A stretch of DNA of 64,000 nucleotides, taken from positions 186,001 to 250,000 of the forward strand of contig JAVTVY010051539.1 in the NCBI GenBank assembly GCA_036873755.1, written 5' to 3'. The number at the start of each line of letters is the position of its first letter. Position 1 is the first letter of the stretch. The DNA comes from Hanleya hanleyi (lineage: Eukaryota > Mollusca > Polyplacophora > Lepidopleurida > Hanleyidae). The notes beneath the pieces are model-generated. The model ran no database searches. It was given only the letters and a program-made list of their open reading frames with translations, and had not been told where the DNA came from. Below are positions 1-12,100 of this stretch, one piece after another. Made by a program: the position numbers and the translations under genes.

Positions 1-264
1 TTATTAAGTAATCATGCATGCAACTTTGTCCGCTGGAAAACAGCAATTTTGTCCTGGAAATGTCCTGGAATTTTGATCTTTCCCAGCTGTGCGAACCCTG
101 TATTAGCTTTGTCACATTGTTGGCGTTACGATGGAAATGTTGCCTAGAACATTAGCTACGATTCTCATTACAAGAGATTCATAATCAGCCTCTGATGTCA
201 TGGGTCAGTAGGTCACAGCCTTCGCCATTTTCAAACAGCATGGTAATGGAGGTCTTCAAATTTT

Positions 265-2440
265 TAGCTCATCTGGGCCGAAGGCCCGATGGGCTTATGT
301 CATGGCCTGATTGTCCGTCGTCCGTCGTGCGTAAACATCTTCTTCTCTGAAACCGCTTGGCCGATTAAGCTGAAACTTGGCATGCATGTTCCACCCAATG
401 AGTACACCAGAATTTGTTCATGCCGTGTCGATACGATTTTAAATATGGCTGCCATGGCGGCCATCTTGAATTTGCCAGTGAAATCTTGTCATCATTATTT
501 TTTGGTAACTACTGCATGGATCTTTCTCAAATTTGGTACACAGGTTCCTCTTGGGGTCTAGTTTTGCAAGATACCTTTTGTGGTCTGATTCAAAAATCCA
601 ATATGGCCACCAGGCAGCCATCTTGGATTTCCCGATGAAACATTGTTATCGCGATTTCTCAGGAACTTCTGCATAGATCTTTCTCAAATTTGGTACACAA
701 GTTCCCCTTGGGGTCTAGTTGTGCAAGATACCTTTTGTGGTCTGATTCACAAATCCAATATGGCCACCAGGCGGCCATCTTGGATTTCCCCATGAAAAAT
801 TGTTATTGCGATTTCTCAGGAACTACTGCTTGGATCTTCCTCAAATTTGGTACACAGGTTCCCCTTGGGGTCTAGTTGTGCAAGATACCTTTTTCTGCTC
901 TGATTCGAACATCCAATATGGCCACCAGGCGGCCATCTTGGATTTCCCTATGAAACTTTGTTATCATGATTTATCAGGAAGTGCTGCATGGATCTTTCTT
1001 AAATTTGATACACAGGTTCCCCTTGGGGTCTAGTTGTGCAAGATACTTTTGTGGTCTGATTCAGAAATCCAATATGGCCACCAGGCGGCCATCTTGGATT
1101 TCCAGATGAAACATTGTTATCGTGATTTCTCAAGAACTGCTGCATGGATCTTTCTCAAATTTGGTACAGAGGTTTCCCTTGGGGTCTAGTTGTGCAAGAT
1201 AAAATTTGTGGTCTGATTCAAAAATCCAATATGGCCACCAGGTGGCCATCTTTGATTTCCCCATGAAACTTTATCGCGATTTCTCAGGAACTACGGCATT
1301 GGTCTTTCTCAAATTTGATGCACAGGTTCCCCTTGGGGTCAGGTTGAGCAAGATACCGATTTGAAAATCCAATATGGCCACCAGGCGGCCATCTTGAATT
1401 TCCCCATGAAATTTTGTTATCGTGAATTCTCAGGATATTACTGCATGGATGTTGATACACAGGTTCCCCTTGTGGTCCAGTTGTGCAAGATACCTTTTTT
1501 GGTCCATTTCGAAAATCCAATATGGCCGCATCTTGAATTTCCGATGAAACTTTATGAAATCTCCGGAAATAACTGCATGGATCATTTAGTGTTCAGGGGG
1601 GACAACACAAGTTAGAAACTCATCTATTGCATTTCTTTAGTAAAAATTTCTCACAGCCACTTTCACCAGTTACAGACAGATGAGTTACAGTGCCGTGGAT
1701 TTCCCCATGAAAAATTGTTATTGCGATTTCTCAGGAACTACTGCTTGGATCTTCCTCAAATTTGGTACACAGGTTCCCCTTGGGGTCTAGTTGTGCAAGA
1801 TACTTTTGTGGTCTGATTCAGAAATCCAATATGGCCAGCAGGCGGCCATCTTGGATTTCCAGATGAAACATTGTTATCGTGATTTCTCAAGAACTGCTGC
1901 ATGGATCTTTCTCAAATTTGGTACAGAGGTTTCCCTTGGGGTCTAGTTGTGTAAGATAAAATTTGTGGTCTGATTCAAAAATCCAATATGGCCACCAGGT
2001 GAAACTTTGTTATCGCGATTTCTCAGGAACTACGGCATTGATCTTTCTCAAATTTGATACACAGGTTCCCCTTGGGGTCAGGTTGAGCAAGATACCGATT
2101 CGAAAATTCAATATGGCCACCAGGTGGCCATCTTGAATTTCCCCATGAAATTTTGTTATCGTGAATTCTCAGGATATTACTGCATGGATGTTGATACACA
2201 GGTTCCCCTTGTGGTCCAGTTGTGCAAGATACCTTTTTTGGTCCATTTCGAAAATCCAATATGGCCGCATCTTGAATTTCCCATGAAACTTTATGAAATC
2301 TCCGGAAATAACTGCATGGATCATTTAGTGTTCAGGGGGGACAACACAAGTTAGAAACTCATCTATTGCATTTCTTTAGTAAAAATTTCTCACAGCCACT
2401 TTCACCAGTTACAGACAGATGAGCTACAGTGCCGTGGCAC
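265..2440 (+). repeat. hairpin-headed tandem-repeat element E1
   Basis: The head TAGCTCATCTG (265-275) is followed by a GGGCC-GAA-GGCCC hairpin and GTCCGTCGTCCGTCG. Then come about a dozen units of roughly 155-165 bp, each with ...CTCAAATTTGGTACACAGG... and ...CCAATATGGCCACCAGGCGG. The end arm CAGATGAGCTA (2416-2426) is the exact reverse complement of the head arm and is followed by the small hairpin AGTGCC-GT-GGCACT. A block of about 740 bp, including a decayed end arm near 1679, is tandemly duplicated. No protein is encoded; short ORFs are artefacts of the repeat. Confidence 0.75.
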
Positions 2441-2942
2441 TATCTTTTTCTTTTTTTCAACCTCGACCATTCCCCAAAACAATAAATCGCTGTCAAATGT
2501 AACCTCTGGAAACAATTTAGCATAAAGCAATTATGGGGTATGGGGACCATTTGGTAGAACCGTCAAATGTAGAATGCAACTTTATCCCCTCAGACTGTTG
2601 CTTCAGTTGCCAGACATCAAATTGGCAGATAGATCTGAGAGTGTCTTCCATTTTACTTCCCACCAAAAATTGGCGAGAAAAGCCATTAGTGAGATAAATG
2701 AAAAATTCAGCAATTGGTGTTGAGATTTGACTATTGAGACTTGATGGACAGATAGTGCTATGGGCTGATAGCAGCATGATTTCAGAAAACTAATATTTCC
2801 TCCAGTGTTGAATCTTATTTTTTAGCAGGAACCTTTAATAATGGTGTGCCTTTGTGGAATATCTCGTGCACGACAAACATTTAAATGAACTGGTGAATAC
2901 TGCAGAACCATCTGATTTCTAAAGAAATCACTACATTTCCAG
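2441..2942. other. intron sequence, nothing recognised
   Basis: Intronic sequence between element E1 and the first exon. No repeat structure, coding signal or RNA gene was seen apart from short chance ORFs on the minus strand. Confidence 0.5.
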
Positions 2943-3113
2943 GGAGTGGTGTCGGAAGTGACAGCAGCATATGACCGAGGGCTGCTGTTCAAGTCAAACG
3001 AGCCATTTATCACTAAGGTGCAGGCCTTGTGGAGAGGTCATCAAGCCAGAAAGGCATACAATGAGAGGATGAACTTTATCAAGAACCAAGAACCTGCCAT
3101 CACAAAACTTCAG
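2943..3113 (+). CDS. IQGAP1: IQGAP exon 1 of window: first IQ motif
   Basis: 57 codons, phase 0 at both ends (...tttccag | GGAGTG; CTTCAG | gtaaaa). It begins GVVSEVTAAYDRG, the segment that precedes the IQ repeats in IQGAPs. It contains a textbook IQ motif, VQALWRGHQARKAY, at window residues 26-39, and ends at ITKLQ, the first half of IQ motif 2, which is split by the intron. A poly-G run starts about 15 nt after the donor. This is an internal exon: the real start codon lies upstream of base 1. Confidence 0.95.
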
Positions 3114-6100
3114 GTAAAACAGCTGTTGAGGGGGGGGGGGGGGTAAGGATTCTTACCTGGCTCTGCTGTTGCCTCTGTCCTGGCACACATAGGCACCATC
3201 GTGATATGACTGAAACATGGTTGAAAACGATGTTAAATCCGACTTATTCACTCACTCTTCCTAACTTGCACTGAAGGAGTACTAGTGCCATTACTAAGAT
3301 TTACTCATCAAGAAGCTAGAATGGAACTTCAATTGGACAACAACAACAGCATTCATCAACATTGTCTGAATTCATACAAGATGTCTTGATGAAGATAGCA
3401 ATTAGACAGATGTTGGCTGTTGACTGTGAATCACTCATTATTGTCATGTCATTTGGTATGTTTCATAGTACAAGAGTGAATAAAAAAAATTCCCTCAGTC
3501 ACAAAATGTTCTGGATTTAAGTTCTGCAAAAACACCCTTTCCATCTGCTTTCAAATGCATTTTTGTCCCATGTGCGCATTCCAGTAAATAATTTGGTCGC
3601 GACAGCTAGTAGTATGTGAGCACGATGATTTGTCTGTTGCTTTTTCTTGGATGTCTGATTATGTCAGCAGGGAACAGACTAAAGTTACCGACATTTGAAT
3701 CACATTGTAAACATTTTCTGAACATAATTAAATGTGTTACTTCCCAATATTGTTTTCTTTGTACTGTATCACTAAGGGAGACAACTGGGGCACCAAGGCG
3801 TTTATGTGAAACAAATATCACATGTCTGGAAGATACTGCAAATAGATTTGTTTGCCACTTAACAAAACAATCAAATGTCCCTATTCATGTCACGGGTTCC
3901 AGACCCGTTGGCATGCACAGTGAAGGCTCTCTCACAGGATTGTAGGGCATGGTCACTATGCATTCCCACCTCTGGCAATCATGGCGAGGGTACTCCAGAA
4001 GATCCCAGAAGATCCATGAACACACTGTCTTAAATCGCATTTGTTCTTTGGTGGCCTGCCTCCTAGACCTATTGGATTGATTAGTGGATGTACCCAGATG
4101 ACTTCCACTTTGGCACAACCTATTGGGTCAGCCCAAGTCATCGATTCACCACTGCCAACCAGGGCTGTTTCATGACAATGTGTGCAAGTGGTAGTTGGAA
4201 GTTGGCCATCAAATGGTACAAATATTAATCAGACCATCCTCTTCTGCTGTATACCAGTCAAAGTGGCCAGTCTTCGATGTTTAGTGTGGGTCAAGTAGTA
4301 GATTTCTTACTGTATCTTTTTACGGATAGAGGTTTGGTACCATCTACAGTACAAGGCTATAGAGCAGCTACCCCTCAGCATATTCTTCTGGATAATGGCA
4401 TTAATCCTTTGACTGCTTTGAATTTGACTGTGCTCATTAAATCGTTTAAAATTACGAATCAGTAAGCCTGCCATAAGTTACCAGAGTAGGATTTAGCCCT
4501 TGTACTTCATAGATCAGTCCATAGGGCGTAATTAGGTGTATACTGGCGAAAGTAAAGTCCACAGGGTGATATTACGGCACAGTCAGAAATATACTGGGAG
4601 AAGTCCACAGGGTGCTGATAAGGCATGTGCTCTATTAGGGTGTGCTCCCTAATTCATTGATGCCCACCTGCATTCCCCTCTGGGTGACCGCCTGCATCTC
4701 CTCATGCTTCTTCAACCGGGCACACTAGAAGAACAAAATCCGGAATGGTCTCCTGAATTATCAAGGATAAAAATGTGATTCGATCTCACATCCCTGAAAA
4801 TATCATAACCTTTCATCTCTCTACCCAGTGAATTTTCGTAATTGGGCAAGTTAAATTACCAAAAATTCTGTACTGTCTAATGAAATTATGATAAAACTAA
4901 CTCGGACTGACCGACCTTTTGTGCAGTTAGTGTTTTTTAAGAACTGACAAACCCAAATTGATGCCTCATGTTGCTGGCAGCATGGGTGAATTATGTGTTT
5001 CGTCTCGGGAGAAGGTATCATTTATTAGCTTGAATGGAAGTTGAATTTTTCTGTTCCGATTATTTGGAAAGCCATTTAAATTCCAGTAAATTCTATTTGC
5101 GGGAATTTTAGGGAATGACTCCTGTGGAAAAGCAAGTGCTGTAGGCTTATGCCATCACTTTACATTACTCATTTGAATTATTGAATATTTGAGGTTTCTT
5201 TCTGTACTTGTAGGCTTGGTGGCGTGGTAATAAACAGAGACAACAGTACCAGGACAGGTTAGGAGTTCTACATGGGAATGATGATGCCATTGTAAAGGTA
5301 GGGTATATATGAACAGCTAAAACCAAACCCTTCCATCCATCCACAGAAGTCTGGTTTCCTGTAGGCCCTACTTCATGCTGTTGTCTAATTTTCTACTTAA
5401 ATCTGACCATGTTTAAATCTGATCTGACTGTGTTTAAAACAATTTCAAGTACATGAAATAAAAATTAATGTTATTCCATATACAAATTGCTTCATGGTGG
5501 GCTAATCACAATGTCAAATTTGTTGTCCATGGAACTGCTGTTCATCCATCCATCCATCCATCCCAACTGTTGTGAATGTAATATCACAAGAACATAGAGG
5601 CCAGAGCCTTTATCTTTGATACACTGCTGTCTTATGGGGGTCAAGTTGACCTATTTTCAAAGGTCACCGAAGTCAAAATGTTAATAGCAGTGACAGTTCC
5701 TTTTTAACACAATATCGAAGGGACAAATAGAGATATTTGTGATATATATCACCTTGATATTTGGCACAATGCTGTCTTATGGGAGTCTCAAGGTCCTGTT
5801 CACTCAGGACTGATCTTGAGCTATGTTCAGAAGTCACAGAGATCAAAATGTGAATAGAATTATGAACATAAAATCCCAATAACAATGAGAGCTAGAGACT
5901 GGATATTTGACACAATCCTTGTTTCAAGGCCCCTAGGTCAAGTATACTCCATACTGACCTTCACCTATTTTCAAAGATCAAAGTCAAACTGTGAATAGTG
6001 GACTTAATTGCCTGTGAACACAATATTTAAGTGGCAACTTGACGCAGAATCTCTATCTTTGGCACAATGCTGACTTGTGAGAGCCTCTAGGTCAATATCA

Positions 6101-9100
6101 CACCAGAGTGACCATGACGTATTTTCAAAAGACACCGATGTGAAAATGTGAATAACATTGTTCTTAAATGTTTAATATCTCTAGAGCAGGGGGAGCTGGA
6201 GACTGTATATTCGAGCACTGCTGCCCTATGAAGGCTTTTAGGTCCTGTTCACTCACTCTCTAATGACCTTGACCAGTTTTCAAAGGTCACAGAGATCAAA
6301 ATGTAGGTAGCACTCATATATTGCTTCTGAGCAACTATCTAAGGGACAACTTGACCTTGATGTAATGTATCCTCTTGATCAGTCTTTGAACAACTCTACT
6401 TTTGTGCTTTTAATACAGTTATTGCTGCCTCATATTCACCCTTATGCGACAAAATTAATTTTGATCAACTTCATGCATGTTAATGAAAGAATAGTACAGA
6501 ATACATGAATCATGAAAGATTTACATTTCAGTAGTTCTTACAACTATGCGGCATGCAAGAAATATATACACATAGTTACCAACTGCTATATCATTTAGCC
6601 TATATAATATAATCACATAACGCCACTTTATTATCAAGTCCGTAGCTTTAAATTAGAAGCGAAAAGCCTGATTTAGGTGCCACAATGATGTCTGCCTGTC
6701 TAACTGCAGGTTGAAGTAAATGTTAAAGTTTTGGACTTCTTGGCCTCCTGCAATATCTCCTGAACGAAGGACCGTCAGACCCCCCAAACCCTCAGATATT
6801 CCGGATGCCAATATCAGAACATCAAAACTGTTAATGATTGACATGAGGCTGTTGTTGATTGACATGAAGATGTTTTTGATTGACAGAAGGCTGTTGTTGA
6901 TTGATGTAAGTCTGTTGTTGATTGAGATGAGGCTCTTGTTTGACTTAAGCCAGTTCTTGATTGACATAAGGCTCGTGATTGACACAAGGCGGTTGTTGAT
7001 TGATATACGGCTGTTGTTGATCGATTGATCTAAGGCTGTTGTTGATTGATGTGAGGCTGTTGTTGATTGACGTAAGGATGTTATTAATTGACATAAGGCT
7101 GTTGATTGACATGAGGCTGTTGTTGATTAACATTAAATTCTGTTGTTTTACCTCCACAGATACAGGCAATGATTAGAATGTGGCTAGCCAAGAAGAAGCA
7201 CAGAGATAGGCTACAGTATTTCAGAGATAATGTGAGTCCTGTGTAGTTCATTCATATATCTTCTATGTGTTTGTCATCTCTCTTGTATTATGTTACACTA
7301 TGTAGAATATTTGTAGTAGATCAAAGTATCCTCTCTGATCTTCGCTTGTCATTCACAGTCCATGATTTTGCTAAGCATACATAGCACCACAATCATATCA
7401 TAAGCAAGACAAACTTGCTGAAGTTTGTTTTCTAATGCACTGTGTAACGTTTGATATTTTGTACTGTATACAGGAAGATTCCATTGTGAAGATGCAGGCA
7501 TTTGTAAGGTCAGCAATGGCTAAACAAGACTACAAGTCTCTCAGTAAGTCAGATGACTTTACATACCCAATATCCCAGTAACTTTTCTACACCTATTTAT
7601 TAATTATGCCCCCGCTACTTAGTAGGGAGGGGACTTAGAAACACCGGTGTCCGTAATTCTGTAGTTCCGTAATTCCGTAGTTCCGTAAGTCTGTAAGATT
7701 TTCTTGTTCGGACAATAATTCATGAAGGATTTAACCGATCAACTTCAAACTTGGGGTGTGCCTTGACATTGGCGAGAGGACGGGTGGGATTGTTTTTCAG
7801 CAATGTGCATAATCCAATATGGCCGCCTTCAGCCATTTTGGATTATAATCAGTTGGATCTTAGATTTTCTTGTCCGGACAAGAACTCGTGAACGATTCAA
7901 CCAATCTCGTTCATACCTGGGGAGTGCCTTGACATTGTTGAGAGGAGGATTAGGATTGTTTTTCAAGGACGTGCTTAATCCAATATGGCCACCATCAGCC
8001 ATACTGGATTTCATTGGATTTTAGGCAGTTTGATCTTGTCTGGACAATAACTGGAGTATGATTCAACTGATCTACTTCAAACTTGGGGAGTGCCTTGACA
8101 TCGGTGGGGGGACGGTTGGGATGGTTTTTCAGCAATGTGCATAATCCAATATGGCCACCGTCAGCCATATTGGATTATAAGCAGTTGGATCTTAGATTTT
8201 CTTGTCCGGACAATAACTCTTGAACGATTTAACCGATCAGCTTCAAACTTGGGGTGTGCCTTGACATTGGTGAGAGGACGGTTGGGATTGTTTTTCAGCA
8301 CTGTGCGTAATCTAATATGGCCGCCGTCAGCCATATTGGATTATAAGTAGTTGGATGTTGTCCGGATAATAACTTGAGAACGATTCAACCGATCTACTTC
8401 ATACCTGGGGAGTGCCTTGACATTGTTGAGAGGAGGATTAGGATTGTTTTTCAAGGACGTGCTTAATCCAATATGGCCACCATCAGCCATACTGGATTTC
8501 ATTGGATTTTAAGCAGTTTGATCTTGTCCAGACAATAGCTAGAGTACGATTCAACTGATCTACATGTACTTCAAACTTGGGGAGTCCCTTGACCTTGGTG
8601 AGATCCCGGTTAGGATTGTGTTTCATGAACGAGCATAATCCAATTTGGCTGCCATCTACCAGCGATATTGGATTATGTTGCATTTAAGCAGTTGCATCTT
8701 GTCTGGACAACAACTCTAGAATAATTCAACTGATCGACTTCAAACTTGCAGTTTGGCTTGACATCGGTGAGAGGACAGTTGTCATTGCTTTTCAGTTACC
8801 TGTGTAATTCAAGATGGCCACCATCAGTCATCTTAGATTTTCAGCATTTAGATCTTGTCTGGACAATAACTCTAGAACGATTCAACCAATCTACTTCAAA
8901 CTTGGGGAGTGCATGGACATTGGTGAGAGGACAGTTGGTATTATGTTTTATGGATGTGCTTTATCCAATATGGGTGCCATCCACTGTATTAGATTATGTT
9001 AAGCTCATCAGTGATATCTCCATTTTCAAATCATACTCTTCATCAATGATATGAGATATCATCGACCAAAGTAAATCGACCATAGAGGTCCATGGCCCCC

Positions 9101-12100
9101 GCAGCAGCAGCGCCAGTTATGGTGGATGTAATCCACCATAACTGGTGCTGCTAGCGGGGGACATGGACCTCTATGGTCGATTTTTAGATTGGGGGAGGGT
9201 GTCAATTTGTCTGTCATGCCATCTGTGATTAGATGATTTTCCCCAGAATCAATGTCAATATGCTTGCTCGGACCGTATCTTGGTTACTATTTGACAGACA
9301 ACTTTGATACTTACATGGAACATGTGGGTATTTTTAGGGCCATTTCATGGCGACGTCGACATGCAATATTTTCGGGCTGATATTTTCTGACTATCACCGA
9401 GAAATTGTCACTACTAGCTGTATAGACTCGGACGAATCTCACGTCGCAGCGTGGGTATTCCGACATGTCCGAGAAATATTTCAGAATGGATTCGCTGACG
9501 AACGTGAAGTCGGAAACGAAAATGTCCGAAGACTGATTTTCGGCTGAATTTGGAAATCGCTTTTTGGCGCGAGTTGACGTCATTCTTTGCTTGAATTACG
9601 TGTTCTAGCTTTTACCGGAATTGAGTTTTCAGTTCAAAAATTGAATATTTTCCTTAGTAAACATATAAATTTCCGTTTTTTACGGCATGAATTGAGTTTT
9701 TAGCTCAATTTTGCCGCCGAATACCGGTGGCAAAACACCACGTGTATGAAACCCTGGGAGGGTTGTTGTAGGAATAATATGATCAATTCAATGAGAACTT
9801 CATGTCATTGTAGTTTTTCTGCTCTCGTCCTTGGTTCTATTGTATTTTTATGACATCATGTCGCTTGGTCATTCCTCAGATTTCTACTAAATTATGTTGC
9901 TTATTTATTCATCTACAGTCTTAAAATAATCTTGTTTACTGTTTTGGGAATTCCAACTTGTCCCGTCTATGAAAGTTGTTGTCATTAGCAACCGATCGAA
10001 GGATTTCGTATTAGGCAGACAAGTATATCTTCAATCTGTTGTAAATATTTATTTGACCAACTTCCATGATCTTCCGGAACAAGTCTTTCCTCCCAACTCA
10101 TTTCACATGAAACTTCCACTTCTCTGCACGAGAACATGCGCACTTTGCCATCTACTCCTCCCATACACTTTTTAATAGAATAGCCCTTACCACTTTCAGT
10201 GATTTTTCTCAGAGTTATTTCCCTTTATTGATGACTTAAATATACTACATTGAAAGTGGATATTGTTCTGTTTCAGTGCATGATGAGAATCCGCCATTGT
10301 CTGTAGTTCGAAAATTTGTTCATCTACTGGATACGAATGATGTGGACTATGCTGAAGAGTTAGGTGAGTGGAGGACAGATGAGATTATCATATGACAAAG
10401 GCTTTGATGAAACAATGCTGGAAGTGTAATAATCAAAAAAAAAGAATTACTGGAACATCAAGTTGATGGAATATGAAAGTAAGCGTTCTGTAAACATCAA
10501 TTTGATTGAATTATTTGAACTATTATCGATTGAATCTGATACATGTAGCACAGTTATACAACAGAAAGTGGAAAATTTGGTTTCATGTTGTAGTTCTTCT
10601 CGAATTTGATTCAAGTTTTCAAGAATTTAATCATCTATAAGTTGATAGAAAACTGCAAGATGAAGTAAATCTTCCTCAGTGCTCCATGCTGATGCATGCA
10701 ATGCTGGGTGATGAGAGAAATCAGAACAGGGGTAAGAGCATGATGCATACAACTTCTTACATGATATTGGAAAATAACTGGAATGTAACACCTTTATATT
10801 GGACATAAGCTTTGAGCCCTTCACATATAAATCTGTTTCCTCAGGTGTGAGATTATATGATATTGTATGAGCATGACACAGCTATGTTTTTATGTGATAT
10901 TTTCCCTCTCTATACAGAACTTCAGAAGTTACGTCAACAGGCTGTGTCGGAAATTAGGTCAAACCAGCAGCTGGAACACGACCTTGACCAGATGGACATC
11001 AAGATTGGTCTGCTCATTAAAAACAGGATCACATTACAGGTAAAAGAGAGGTATTATCAAGTTGAGAGAAGATAATTCACTGGTTAATCTTGTGAACCTC
11101 AAATACAAACCACTCCTTTGGGAGAATAGACCGATGCATGCATCTTACATCTAGTACTGAAAGCCCTATGCGGCTCCTGCGGTGATGTTGTTCACACCCC
11201 AGGTCACAGTAAGAATTTACAGAGCTAGTGCACTCATTTTGTATATATTCAATGGAAAATCATCTATACACTTGGAAATAAGATTTTATGCTTAAAATAC
11301 TTTAGTGTCCATTGATCATATGACAAGTGATTTCATCCAGCGGGAATATGTGAGCTCATGGCTCTTGTTTGTAACCAGTTAACCGTTGTCACTAACAGAA
11401 TACTGTTTGGTTAAGCGTTGGTACATGTCTATTCAGCATGGAATGTCTGGTTAAAACAGAAAATAAGGTGGTCCACAGAAGTATCATCATCTTTTTTCTG
11501 ATGATCGTGAGCGAATGAAATCTTTCTGTTTTACAAGTGAATAGCAAGACAAAACACAAAAAGTACCTTCAAAACAAGGTGGAGCATGTCTTTTCACTGC
11601 ATCACGAAGAGAATATGCGGACCAAATACTACACGAGGGGCGAAGAGTGCTCGTAGCAGGAAGTTGGACCAGAACGAGCATAACGAGCACTGCAGCCTTA
11701 TGAGCGGAGATAAAAATATTCATAATTTCTCCTCAAATATTTTTTGTTAAATTATTTATGAAGCCACTGGACATAAACTATAGTTATCCTTATAGTTTTT
11801 ACTATGTTTCGGCCATTTTCACTAAATACCCATTTCAGCACTACTCACATCATGAATCATTGAGAAAAGGTCATCCTGCTCTAATGACAGCTTGATTGTC
11901 TTTGTCAGTGTTTTTTTCTGAAAATACTGTTTGACCTAGAAATGCTACAGTCTGTGTCTGATTTTACTGTTGCAGAATGACCCTTAACCATTCATAAGCT
12001 CTTGAGGTATATGGAGTGAATCTACATACAGCTAGGGTACTAGAGATAATTCAGAAATGTTACAACAGCAATATTCCTGATACAGACAGCATGAGTATTG

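Noticed and set aside
3616..3945. 109-residue plus-strand frame with MICLLLFLGCLIMSAG start
   Set aside because: It looks like a signal peptide but has no splice or homology support and runs into the DIRS relic; treated as chance.
9311..9583. Overlapping plus and minus frames in a CpG-richer patch
   Set aside because: Neither frame shows a recognisable domain or splice sites; both strands are equally open, and the patch sits between repeat fragments.
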